Of a DNA stretch of 64,000 nucleotides, positions 1 through 10,609 are shown piece by piece. Positions within the stretch are counted from its first letter, which is position 1; each line of letters begins with the position of its first letter. The notes below the pieces were generated by a model, which saw only the letters and a list, made by a program, of their open reading frames with translations, had not been told where the DNA came from and searched no databases. The stretch is from positions 11,354,988 to 11,418,987 of the forward strand of contig OY811974.1 of NCBI GenBank assembly GCA_963681505.1, given 5' to 3'. Position numbers and translations under genes: made by a program. Origin of the DNA: Eunapius fragilis (lineage: Eukaryota > Porifera > Demospongiae > Spongillida > Spongillidae).

Positions 1-85
1 CCGCCAATAGAAGAACTGTTTTCGATAACAAGCAAGTGGATGATAGCGCTGCGTCCTGGTCAGAACGATACAATACTTAGATGGG

Positions 86-224
86 CGTACCCGACTCCCG
101 CGTTTTGGCGGAAGGTCGGGCCGGGTATCAAGCCTATACCAAGATTTGTATCCATGTGATTGCGATCTTGGTATAGGCTTATACCCGACCTTCCCCAAAA
201 TGCGAAGGTCGGGTAACGGCCCAA
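86..224. mobile_element. Hairpin MITE
   Basis: The two halves are near-perfect inverted copies. The left arm (ACCCGACTCCCGCGTTTTGG, then GCCTATACCAAGA) pairs with the right arm (TCTTGGTATAGGC, then CCAAAATGCGAAGGTCGGGT). The loop is only about 20 bases. There is no coding capacity. A non-autonomous fold-back element is the simplest reading; no superfamily can be given because no clear target duplication is seen. Confidence 0.7.
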
Positions 225-673
225 CTAGTACTTAGTCAGGCGACAGGGAAGCGCAATATAAAATTGACATATACATCTAGCGGGTTCAATAACATGGCTT
301 AAATCACAGATCACGTGACCACTAAATGATGCAGCGAGGGCACGAATTACAATCTATTAAACAGATGCGCATGCGCACGGATAGATTACTGAAATCAACG
401 AGTTTGGAACATTTTTATATGCCCTTCCTAACTCCCCTGACATGCAGACTTGCAATTAATTTATAATCAAGCATATTTTATAAAAATTAATTAGCTGTTT
501 TAGTAACGTGATAAATCTCTAAGGTGTCTGGCGGTGAAATCAAATTTTTATAATCACAATTGTAAGCCGCACTGACGTCGACAATTTCTGGAGATGTATG
601 GCCCCGAATCGGTACTGCAGCAGACAAACAGCCCAAATTGACTTCACTGTGATTTCACCGCTTAACTCAATTA
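225..673. other. Non-coding stretch with a short inverted pair
   Basis: No gene is visible. GGCGGTGAAATCA near 529-541 is matched in inverted form by TGATTTCACCGC near 649-660, so a small element of about 130 bp with 13-bp terminal repeats may sit here. Confidence 0.35.
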
Positions 674-1141
674 ATGTCAACAGGGGAGTCAGCTGCTGAA
701 TTCCGAAAACACTCCAAAAATGATCCGCAGTGCGAAGAACTTGGATGGATCGATGTACCTCTAGTACATTGTGTAGTTAAAGCATATGGTGCATATGGGG
801 CATTGAAGCACAACACACCTGTTCACGTTTGGGCCCCTGACTCTCTATCAGAACCAACCAAACCATGTCCAGGATGCATGGTTACGGATCTATATGGTCA
901 TCGGATCATGGCACTGTTAAGGCCTGTGAGGGTCCGGGAACCCGTCCCTGTTGACAGAGATGATCTCATGTCTGGACTGGGGCCGCTGCTGGAGCCGTAC
1001 GGACACATTGTACAGAGACAATCGCTAGGGAGACGATATAGGGGGCGGGCGGGGAATTTTGGACACTCCCCCTCTCCCTCTCTAATGTGTGTGCTGGCCT
1101 GGTTTGGGGGGAGGGGGGAGGGGAGGGGGGGGGTGCTCTGA
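674..1141 (+). pseudogene. Fragment resembling the C-terminal part of a non-LTR retrotransposon protein
   Basis: The first 45 residues contain AAEFRKHSKNDPQCEELGW and VVKAYGAYG. This resembles the stretch after the endonuclease-like region of some invertebrate reverse-transcriptase proteins, where a K-x-x-K-x-D-x-x-C-x-x-x-G-W block is followed by an aliphatic run and YG-x-WG. The family match is from memory and is an inference. After about residue 60 the frame becomes low-complexity (Arg/Gly from G-rich DNA) and is probably not coding. No polymerase domain is present, so if it is a LINE piece it is a short relic. An unrelated small host exon cannot be excluded. Confidence 0.35.
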
Positions 1142-2742
1142 TCATTAAGGAACGGTTGTCGTGGGGTTGACTTTGCCAGACGCTGGTGGTGATCGCAGTA
1201 CCAAGGAGTCGCAAGCGCGTAGGACGCTAGTTATCCCTGGTGGCCATGTCAAGACCCATTCTGGAGCTGTATTGAGTAGAACTGTACAGGCATTATAGAT
1301 TTAGTTGTGCAGTGAAGTTTGTTGTGTAACAATAATATTTTTTATGCAGTTGAACTATAAGTTGTTAGTGTTGTATCAATTAGTCTGAAGTAGTTAGACT
1401 GTAGGTGGTTGCGCATTATCAGTAAAAATATATATAACTGATGAAATAGTAAGTACAATACTATTATATATTCCTGACAAGCCAAATTAAAGGTCCTTCA
1501 AACTCTAGTCCCTCTAGTCATGTGTTTCTTCCATCCTTGATCACTTTGGCCACCAAACATGGCAAGAGACAATGTCGCATTGCATTTACAAGTGATGGCA
1601 TGCATGCTGACCTAACACATGATTTGGGCAGTCAATAAGAACATTTATCATTGAAGACATCCCAAGAGAGAAGACTCAAGGGGGGTGGGTGGGGGAGGGG
1701 GGGGGGGGGGAAGTCCGAACTCCTGAAACTGAAGTTTGAATGTATAGGTGGTTACTGCATGCGATGGCGACGACTGTATTCAATAAAGCAAACGTTAAAC
1801 CATTGTTACCAGTGATTAAACTAGTGCCGCCAAGTGCAGGTCTCCAAAAGCTACCACGCGCTTCGCACATTGGGAAGGGGAGCGAATCCCCCCCCCCCCC
1901 CGAGGCATATTCATTATTCATGTTGAGACCCCTCTCTCCCTTCCAGAACTCCAATATCTGCCCTTGTATCCATACTTGTAGTGATCGAATTTTAATGTAT
2001 AGGCAATCTGGCTGCATTAAACAAGGCAATACATGCACGTGTTTACTTTTTAAGTGCCGGATGTGAGGCTTTCGGGCAGTTGGTGCATCCAAGAAGTTTG
2101 TGATAGCTGGACTTCAACTTCCATAGTTTTGTGGAGTCCTTGGATGTTTGGTTGTGTCTTGCTATTGTACCGTACTAATATTTTGCTGCCACAAGTGTTT
2201 CCAACTATTCGTGCGTGTTCAGCGAGTATAACAATACCATGCCACCGTGTTATGCGACCATATTACTGCTATCTGGAACTCGGTCCCAATACTTGCAGTC
2301 TTGCATTAATCCGTGTGCAGGTACAGTCTCTTGTTCAATTGAGTATGTATGTTTTTATTGACTTTACTATAGTTTACCTCCATAAAATGTACCTTAGTGT
2401 TTTTATCAACATGCTGCACCAGATGTCCACCCGCTTCCTTGGGCTGGTTTGTGTATGACCGGAGTTTTAGACGTCAGTAATATTGAGTAATTAGTCCTCT
2501 TTACGACCCCACGTATACGTAGACCCACAGAATTGAGGTACTATCACATGGTCTTCCTATTTCTATTTAAAGTTATCCTTAAACACACCTCCTCCCTCCC
2601 ACCCCAACTGCCTAAAAAAAAAAAGAAATGCATGCTTGTAAATAAAACGGAGTGAAGTTCTTTGTACACTTACAAGTAACAAAAGTTACTCAGATTGATG
2701 TATTTTGCCAGTTGACAAAACAGGTTACCACTAACTGTAATA
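1142..2742. other. Intergenic, no gene recognised
   Basis: Several short open frames overlap on both strands, but none shows a domain or splice pattern. G-rich or C-rich runs lie at about 1098-1136, 1681-1711 and 1889-1902. An AT-rich patch lies at 1330-1490. Confidence 0.5.
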
Positions 2743-3994
2743 TTATATGAACATGTCACAATCATCCTGTGCATCTTCAGATGGCCCAGATACCATCAGC
2801 CATGGCTTGCAGGCTGGAAGGACTTCCACTTGTACTCTGAAGTAGAGGCTGTCATCCTTCAAATACTGACACTGCTTATCTGCCTGAAGGCCCAGCTGAT
2901 CATGAGGGATGAAATCAGAATAACCACGCCCTTGCCCAATTGGCTTATCACCAATTATTCCGCTGTTCATTTTAGTTTCTTTATCTTCAGAGCAAGTGAT
3001 AGGAGATACATAATGATGATATTTATCTTCAAGTTGGTTGAGGAGGGTGATCGCACATTTGTATCTGATTGGCCATGTAAGGGCATCATCATAATCTCCT
3101 TTCATCACACATATACACACAGACACATGCGTACCCTTAACTTTACCAATTCCATCAGGATACACCAAAATGCACATCCTATAGCCACAAGGATGTGTGT
3201 AGAATCCTGGGCTCTGCCATGTTGTGCTACTGTCATTCAATAAACTAAATTGTGGCATTTTAGTAATGAAAGCAGTGCATTAATCTTTTCTATCATAATG
3301 TATTACTTGCTTTTTGAATAGTACCATTGCTAGATCAAGATGGTGGCCACAGGAGGTGGCTTTGTGATCTTCCATTGTACGTCTTGGTGATGTGTAGGTA
3401 CATCCTATATCCTTATATGGACAATCAATGGTCTTGTATGGACACAGTAATTGATGAGCTGCCATTTCATTTCTCGTTGCCTTTTCTCCACATCCAGTGT
3501 TTGAACAGGTAATGATTCCAGGACACTTCTCAAGATGGCTACCAGTCATCTCCCTGTGTGTCCCACTTGATCTACAATACTTGCAAGCACAGCTTCGTAG
3601 TGGACACAATTCAGTACTATGCATGAACAGCTCATCACGTAATACTAACACTTTGCAGCCGATGTTAACACAGAGCATTAAAACAAACCCGCATTTTTCA
3701 AGATGCTTATCAAGTTGTCCTAGCTCATTCATCCAGGGGCAGCCTTTAGAGGTAAACTTCACTTTCATTCCTTTAACCCTTCTAGCACTATTTCTATCAT
3801 GAAATGCATCCAGTGGTTGGCGACATGTGGGGCATGTCCCTGAGGTGCTTTTCAGCTTGTCATAACATGACTTGCAGTACAGCTTGGCACACTCACACTT
3901 GGTTTGTTGAGGGTCTCGAGCAGGGAGAAGACAGATGACACAGTTGTCATCATCACGAGGGACATCAACAAATTCGCATTCATAACCTCCATCA
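2743..3994 (-). pseudogene. TRAF-like gene copy 1 (RING, TRAF zinc fingers, MATH), interrupted by one in-frame stop
   Basis: TRAF-family proteins couple receptors to ubiquitin signalling: the RING binds E2 enzymes and the MATH/TRAF-C domain binds receptor tails. The minus strand shows a RING-like block (CVIC, then CECAKLYCKSC, then CPTC). TRAF-type zinc fingers follow (CPWMNELGQLDKHLEKC, the region around HLEKCPG, and CPYKDIGC). After a TAA at 3280-3282 a MATH domain continues in the same frame (SPGFYTHPCGYRMC, ALTWPIRYKC, YLKDDSLYFRVQVEV, ending at 2743). The usual RING His is replaced in a C-x-C setting, as in copy 2. The exon seems to start at a splice acceptor (ctcacacag, exon edge about 3994), so the true N-terminus lies in an upstream exon that I could not find. 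It is either a decayed paralogue or a gene whose product ends before MATH. Copy 2 is at 28.3-29.5 kb. Confidence 0.7.
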
Positions 3995-4014
3995 CTGTGT
4001 GAGATAAGCATTTC

Positions 4015-4430
4015 ATTGTGGTTATGACACTAATGGCAATTACTTTGTTAACAAAGGCCTTTAGCACCGTGATTCCTTTTTCGTTTCTGATGAGCTCAGT
4101 TTGAAGGACTCAGGTGCTGTATACGATAATTGCACGTGCTATATGTAAATACCAAATTTGAAGCTGTTTGGACTCTTCTGCAGAAGGATATTTAAGTTTT
4201 GAACCCCTATGTTAGCGCAGGCGCCCTTTGTACATGTTTTAGCCGTCTAAAGGATGCCATAGAGAAATGGCGTGTTAAGATGTGCTGCATATAGTAAGTC
4301 GTTAGTGTTAATCGTTTAGGCATTCAAACGGACGCTAATAACATATAATAGCGTAACGACATTTTGGAAACTGCCCCTATTACAATTACGTAGAACTCAA
4401 TATTAGCCAGGACAGCAGTTCACAGCCCTA
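4015..4430. repeat. Upstream block of TRAF copy 1, duplicated at 37.33-37.73 kb
   Basis: From GGTTATGACACTAATGGCAA to about 4430 this block is repeated in the same orientation at about 37333-37725 with scattered differences, for example the shared tracts TTTTTCGTTTCTGATGAGCT and TGTGCTGCATATAGTAAGTC. No gene is visible in it. The remote copy has no TRAF exon beside it. Confidence 0.8.
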
Positions 4431-4873
4431 TGCGGCCATACAATTTTTGGACAAAAGGCATACCTCTTGAAATATTGAAAAAGTGGCGTAATGCCCTAGC
4501 AACCACCCTTGACAACCGACAACCTTAGAAACCTTGCACTACATGTTAACATGTTTGAACTTGTCACCATTTTTTAAAGCCATACAATGAATGAAGTATC
4601 TTTGTTCTATTTGTAGCCAAAGTCACATGGCCTAGTTTTCTCTCCACCGCTTCCTACGAGCGGCCATTTATTTTTTCGACGAACGCATCGACTTCAACGT
4701 ACTTTTTGGACCACGTAGACAAATTCTGCGCCCCAGTTGGAAGCGAATAACAAAAGGAGACATGCAGAAGGAACTTACAACATATAGTATGGAACTGTAG
4801 CCATACTTTCTCTTCGCAATGGTATACGCATGTGAAGTGTACCGTGGTTTGAGCCGTGTAAACTAGCCCAGTA
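4431..4873. other. Intergenic, no gene recognised
   Basis: No open frame with recognisable features and no repeat partner in the window was noticed. It ends at the TA dinucleotide that flanks the long-armed transposon. Confidence 0.5.
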
Positions 4874-5832
4874 CAGTAGCGCCTCGGTCATTGCGACAAT
4901 TTGCATATCCCACATTGGGAACATATGCCCTATTCATAGCGATGTTATCTAGGGCCTTGTGTTCCTAGCGATCGCTACACCCCACTGCTAATGAGATTCA
5001 TTTCGCCAAGGAATCTCATAAGAAGGTGGTTTATATAAACTACCTCTCCCAGCAGTTATTAATACAATACTAGCTGCATGCAAACGCGCCTTACCTTCAC
5101 CCTTTGGTTGAAAATAAAACGAACTTACCTGTACAGTACCGTGCATACACCTCACCCTTATACATAAAAGACAGGCTCCACAACATGGACAGCTGATGAC
5201 AGAAAGGCAGGTGCCACCTCCAACACCATGACTGTTAGCGGGAGACATGTACAAGTGATGACTAGATTGAAATGGATCAACCAGCATGTAAACCACCTAC
5301 ATATGCACATTAAGTATGTGCGTCTTGTGCAAGTGACGTGCCTGCCTAAAATTGAGTCAAGGAATTATTTACAGCACAATACGAACCATGCCAACATCAT
5401 CTTACCAAGCATATGACTGAATCAGAAGCTCAAGTTCGCCTGGACGTACAAAGCAAGCAACAGCAACAAGACACTTTTTGATTGGCTGAATTACCCTTTT
5501 AAGGATGCTGCAGCAAACATGCATTGCATAACCATGCTTAATGCAGAATTCCTAGTCTTTAGATCTCTGTACACTAGATGGTAATAAAACAACAATCCCA
5601 ATGCATGTACATGTTGGCTAATTTACACTCATCTTATGTATGTTTCTGTAACGCGGGTTCTTTGTAACTAAGTGCTGTGTGTTCTCTCTCACCAAATTCT
5701 TCCCCGTGATGTGAGTATATGTAGTGGCCAAGGAATCTCCAGTTGTGCCACAAACACTAAACATACATGACAGGTGGATTTACATACAAATCTGGATGAA
5801 GTCGGCATACTTGTCCTGGTTACCTGTGAGAG

Positions 5833-5836
<4 letters not shown>

Positions 5837-5896
<60 letters not shown>
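5837..5896. repeat. (TG)n microsatellite
   Basis: This is about 30 TG units in the left arm of the pogo-like element. The inverted arm carries the matching (CA)n at 13574-13632. Confidence 0.95.
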
Positions 5897-5900
<4 letters not shown>

Positions 5901-6219
5901 ATGTTACAGTACTCATTACATGTATGGTGACGAACCTATATGTTTGAAGTACTTACAAAGGTAGTAATAGTAGCTGCAAGAAGCTAAACTTACATGCAAA
6001 CACAAAACAGTTCTAATTAATCCCAACCATTAATTCGAGCTCACAACCGCGAACCCATTTTGCAGATTGAAGAATGTGTAGAACGGTTTCTATCGTAGGT
6101 TATCGATTCACAATAGTCCAAAACACAGTAAGCTTACTTCTACACCTTTAGGCCTACAAGCAGCAATCCAATAATAATAATAACAACGGTAGCGGTGACT
6201 GTCGCGCACGCGCGCGATA

Positions 6220-6387
6220 ATGTGCATGGAAAAAGAGAAGGTGCCTCTGCTTGAAGATAAGCAGAAGAGAATTGCAGATATTAAAGCTAGCAAACATGTG
6301 GAGGACATTGCAAGTAAGTATAAATCCCAGGCATACAAAACCTATCAACACATTATTACTGGTACCAAGAGAGTAGCGTACGTATGA
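6220..6387 (+). pseudogene. Possible N-terminal CENP-B/pogo-type helix-turn-helix exon
   Basis: This 55-residue frame begins MCMEKEKVPLLEDKQKRI and continues ADIKASKHVEDIASKYK. The spacing resembles the first helix-turn-helix of CENP-B and pogo-family transposases (L-x-x-K-x-x-I-x-x-I-x-x-G-x-x-x-x-x-I-A-x-x-Y). That is a pattern judgement, not a search result. It lies at the centre of the long-armed TA-flanked element, where transposase is expected. AAGTAAGTA near 6310 could be a splice donor. No DDE catalytic part is seen, so the element cannot be autonomous. Confidence 0.4.
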
Positions 6388-6800
6388 AATCAAAGGTCAT
6401 AGTGAAGGCCTAAATACCAGTAATCTAATCGACAGGGCAGTATTACAGTGGTTCTGCTTGCTATGAAGCCTTGCAACCGTTATCAGCTTCGCGCAAATTA
6501 ATTCAAGCGCGGGCTATATGCACAGGCCAAAGCCCTTAACACAGTTTATTTCATACCTGATGTCCAAGCATCTGATGGCTGATTTATGCACTGGAGATGG
6601 CGTTGAACTTGTTCGTCTCCACACTGTCGGGTTCGTGGGTCATGAGTTTTGAGCTCGAATTAATGGTTGGGATTAATTAGAACTATTTTGTTTTCGCTTG
6701 AAGTTTCGCTTTCTGCAGTTACTATTATGTGCACGTACTACCTTTGCAAGTGCTTCAAGCTATATAGGTTCATCACCATGCATGTAATGAGTACTGTAAC

Positions 6801-7657
6801 TGTGGCATAACAAGTATTATTAGTGTTGTCATGGTTGTACTTGCGCATGCGCCTGATCATTATCTGAACCTGCGTCAGCAGGTTCAATATAGGATTGATT
6901 GAGGAATGATGAATGTCATTAAAATTTTTAAATCGCGTCGGGAGGGACATCGGAGAAACGGATCACTTATCTCGTTGCAGCAATCGAACGACAACACCTA
7001 GATCTACGTTTTCATGCTAGTTTCATGTCATTAAACTATGCGCTTCCAGACAAACAAAGAACCTGCTTCTCGTGCCCATTCCCAAAAAAATTGTTCGTCG
7101 TCGTCGTCGTCTTCCTTAGGAAGGTATAACTCGAGCTACGAACGGTTTTAAAGAACGACAATAGTACCAATCTCTTCAGAATTTACCGGCACGTTATCCT
7201 AGCATGTCATTTGGACACATATCACATCTAGAAAGGAACTACAGCGAGAAATACCCTATTTTGTTGCAAGTTCTATGGCCATCTAGCAAGTTCTAGCAAG
7301 TTCTTAATAAAAAAAAAGAAAAAAAACTTATGAAACAAGTAAATAAAAACATTCTCTAACGAGAAAGTTGGTGGGCATATAGGATTGACAATGTTGGTGT
7401 AAAAAGCACGGAAACAAGTGTGACAGAAATGTTACTGGAAAATTGAAATAGGCCTATATTTAGCCCAGTCACATTTAGGCAGCGCACGCCTGAGAAAACG
7501 GGCTAAATATAGGCCTATTTCAATTTTCCAGTAACATTTCTGTCACACTTGTTTCCGTGCTTTTTACACCAACATTGTCAATCCTATATGCCCACCAACT
7601 TTCTCGTTAGAGAATGTTTTTATTTACTTGTTAATATATATTTTACCAACATTTACA
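6801..7657 (+). repeat. 5' LTR of Gypsy fossil 1, enlarged by inserted DNA
   Basis: The first 62 bases match the start of the 3' LTR, and the last 25 bases match its end. About 770 bases in between have no counterpart in the 3' LTR; 7335-7631 of these are a hairpin MITE. The native LTR would be about 90 bp, as at the other end. LTRs this short are also seen in the other Gypsy copies here. Confidence 0.75.
7335..7631. mobile_element. Hairpin MITE, family H1, copy 1
   Basis: The outer ends are ACAAGTAAATAAAAACATTC and its inverse. The arms pair almost completely around a short loop near 7475-7495. The inner arms share GCTAAATATAGGCCTATTTC. It is the most diverged in sequence of the six copies in the window (others at 27518, 30450, 34279, 50279 and 50909). 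It lies inside a Gypsy LTR. Confidence 0.9.
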
Positions 7658-7870
7658 TGGTGGCAGCGGTTCTCTGAAACCCACGGTTGGACATGGCAGA
7701 TATTCGGTTGCAACCTCCGGAAGCGTTCGACTTCAAGAACCCCGACGACTGGACCCGCTGGAAACGGCGGTTCGAACAGTTCCGTACCGCCTCGTCCCTC
7801 GACACACAATCCGACTCTAAGCAAGTCAGTATGTTATTATATTCTACGGGCGAGGAGGCAGAAGTGGTTC

Positions 7871-9711
7871 GGCATTTTCCTATTTGAGGTTCCGTCATTA
7901 GTATTCACTACCACCGCTACGGATTCGTGGTTTTAGACAATGACTAGCATTATGAATATCATTACACCCGCAAAACCCCCCCCCCCCCCCCCCCCCCCCC
8001 CACTCCTCCCCCTCTATGACCTGAATATGAGGGAAAAAAGGCGCCAATTTTTTTACCAGAGCTCAGGCATACCGTGCGTAGCTTAAAAGTTACCAACTAG
8101 ACGGATCCCCGCACCGGGCACCGGCCACATGCAGCTTCTATCACTCCCGAGATTAAACACCGTCTTTAATCTGGAATATACGCAGGCCCATGGGCAAGGC
8201 CGGCCGTCCCTGGACACCACGTGCCGCACAATTATCAAACGGCTTCCATTCATCAGTGTGGATTTCTGTTCCCGGTTCGACGTTGGCTATTATTATAGGA
8301 AGTAGAGTTGCTGCATCACGGGAGGGAACAAAATACTTTGTCTGATCCACGTTCCACACCTCCTAACACCCAATGTCCTTCCCTTCTTCTCCCACGGTTA
8401 TACTTCCGTTTTCCAAATTTGGCCTCATCAATTTCTACGACTTTCCCTACACCTCCTATTTTCTCGTTATGCTCATCCATGTACATAGCGCACAAATCGC
8501 GACAAAAGTTAAACCAGTCGACGACCGTGTTCTTATTCACACCAACCCATTTCCTAACTGTTTCCCCCGACATATCCTCCGTCCATAGGAAAGTAAGTTC
8601 CAGGATCTGCTCTAACGAGAGATGGCTCATGGAAAACCATGAATCATGTCGGATGGATTTTGCCTTTCTGCAATGTTTGTTAGGACACCGCCACCTATAA
8701 GAGTTAATGACGTTCATGTAAATATCCTGCATGTCGATAACATATAAATAGTCGTACCTGTACCGATCGATTCCTCGATCAAAGGTTTCCCAGTGCATTG
8801 GAATGTTGCAAGCAAAGCACTGTTGAGACTGTGCAAGAAGCCCGTTAGATTTGCACCATTCTATGATTGTATCTTGATCAACTAGGACTTCCCGCAAGAG
8901 TCTTTTGTACGACCAATACTCTTGTGGTAAACCAAATGGTCCGAAGTTAGCTGCCATGAGTTTGCTCTTGACTTAACTTTCCGCGGCTGAAGACTTCCAT
9001 CCTAACGGTAGCTTATATACTGTTTATCGATAATGCATCGCGCGCCATGACTGATAAATTAGCGGGATCACTGTGGCCTAAAACAATGACTCGCAATATG
9101 CGCAAAGAGCAATATAATAGTCTAAATGTTGAGCTATTGTTTATATCAATGTGTGCGCATTGGGATATTCATGAATAATTTCAAAGAAACTATCACGCCA
9201 GTTTTATCGACGCGGCGCGCGATTGTAAGCACAGATAACCGGCACCAACTACGACCACGTGACTGAGAGTCTGAACATTTATATTAGCGTAAGGGCGGCA
9301 GCCGTGACTCATAGAGCAAGGTGAGGGCAGAATAGTGTTCTGAGTGCTGCCGGTAGTCGTTACATTGATAATTGTGCGGCACGTGGTGTCCAGGGACGGC
9401 CGGCCTTGCCCATGGGCCTGCGTATATTCCAGCATAGATTAAAGACGGTGTTAAATCTCGGGAGTGATAGAAGCTGTGGCCGGTGCCCGGTGCGGGGATC
9501 CGTCTAGTTGGTAACTTTTAAGCTACGCACGGTATGCCTGAGCTCTGGTAAAAGAATTGGCGCCTTTTTCCCCTCATATTCAGGTCATAGAGGGGGGTGG
9601 GGGTTTGCGGGTGTAATGATATTCATAATGCTGGTCATTTTCTAAAACCACGAAATTATCCGTAGCGATGGTAGTGAATACTAATGACGGAACCTCAAAT
9701 AGGAAAATGCC
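7871..9711 (-). mobile_element. Merlin-superfamily DNA transposon inside Gypsy gag
   Basis: The terminal inverted repeats begin GGCATTTTCCTATTTGAGG and extend about 345 bp on each side. An 8-bp target duplication AGTGGTTC flanks the element (7863-7870 and 9712-9719), as expected for Merlin. The transposase is on the minus strand. The left arm contains the 3' end of that transposase reading frame, so the arm seems to have captured coding sequence and the third catalytic residue cannot be found. Mononucleotide runs differ between the arms: poly-C at 7977-8000 in the left arm against a shorter G-rich run at 9594-9605 in the right. Confidence 0.9.
8153..8957 (-). pseudogene. Merlin (IS1016/ISXO2-type) DDE transposase, frameshifted and C-terminally truncated
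   Basis: The transposase would cut and join the Merlin ends. The first open stretch (8957 down to 8316, 213 residues) has paired Cys residues in the N-terminal part (CFACNIPM, then CPNKHCRKAKS). It then carries the hallmark VVEIDEAKFGKRKYNRGRR followed by GHWVLGGVERG, where the first catalytic Asp sits. The frame ends shortly after (VFCSLP). The same protein continues in another frame over 8359-8153, with FVPSRDAATLLPIII and the second catalytic motif IHTDEWKPF, so one frameshift lies near 8320-8345. The sequence then runs into the inverted arm and stops without the final catalytic Glu. The start at 8957 (MAANFGPFGLPQEYW) is the first Met of a continuous family-like frame. Confidence 0.88.
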
Positions 9712-10609
9712 AGTGGTTCTTGTGTCCACGGGTATCACGGACGAGGAGAGGAAAAGCTACAAGAAAGTAGTGGAAAAACTGGATGAGTATTTCCATGTTC
9801 GACACAATGTCATCTTCGAGCGGGCGCGCTTCAACAGACGTGACCAGCTGGAAGGTGAGTCCGGCGACCAGTACATCACGGAGCTATATTATTTGGCAGA
9901 GCGGTGTTCATACGGGCAGCTTACCTCTGAAATGATCCGTGACCGTCTTGTTGTCGGTATTAGGGATCTAGCCCTCTCAGAAAGACTTCAACTAAATCCG
10001 GATCTCACTTTAGAGAAAGCAAAGACCATGATCCGGCAGAGAGAGGCGGTCCACACACAACAACAGGTGCTCAAGGAGGCAGAAAGTGGCTCTTCTTTCA
10101 AGGGGGAAAACAGCTCAATGGACTTCCTTAGGGGCCAAGGCACCAAGACAAAACCAGCAGGTGTTTCTTCTGCAAAACCAAAACAAACACCTAAGCAGTG
10201 TATCAAATGCGGGAAAGGCCAGCATCCTTGGTATACTTGCCCTGCCAAGGAGTCTGTGTGTCATAAATGCAAGCGGAGAGGACACTATGGCTTACAGTGC
10301 CTATCAAAGACAGTGGCGGAGTTACAACCGGATGAGAGCAACCTTGACAGTGCATTCTTAGACACACTTACACAAAACAGTCCTGAAACCTGGAGAGTGA
10401 AGTTAAAGCTGGCGAATCAAACGTTGGAGTTCAAAATAGATACTGGAGCTGAGGTAACAGCAATTTCAGATGCGGCTTTCAGAGCTTTGAAAGGGCTTAA
10501 ACTAGACAGACCCAAGAAGATGCTGTACGGTCCTGCGCGCACTCTTTTAAAGGTAATCGGTCAGTTTGAAGGGGACCTGTTTTATTGAGGGAAAACTACC
10601 AGGCAGAAT

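Larger units (their letters stand above)
7694..10588 (+). pseudogene. gag/protease region of Gypsy fossil 1, split by Merlin
   Basis: The part before the Merlin insertion carries the N-terminal gag frame (DWTRWKRRFEQFR). After the insertion come the capsid-like segment, then two CCHC-type knuckles (CIKCGKGQHPWYTC and CHKCKRRGHYGLQC), then the aspartic protease motif FKIDTGAEVTAIS. Gag packages the element RNA and the protease matures the polyprotein. The copy is a fossil. Confidence 0.8.

Noticed and set aside
2054-2458. 134-residue plus-strand frame
   Set aside because: The composition is irregular with no domain, and it overlaps frames on the other strand.
5689-5930. Frames coding for poly(TH) or poly(CV)
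   Set aside because: They translate the TG/CA microsatellite of the transposon arm.
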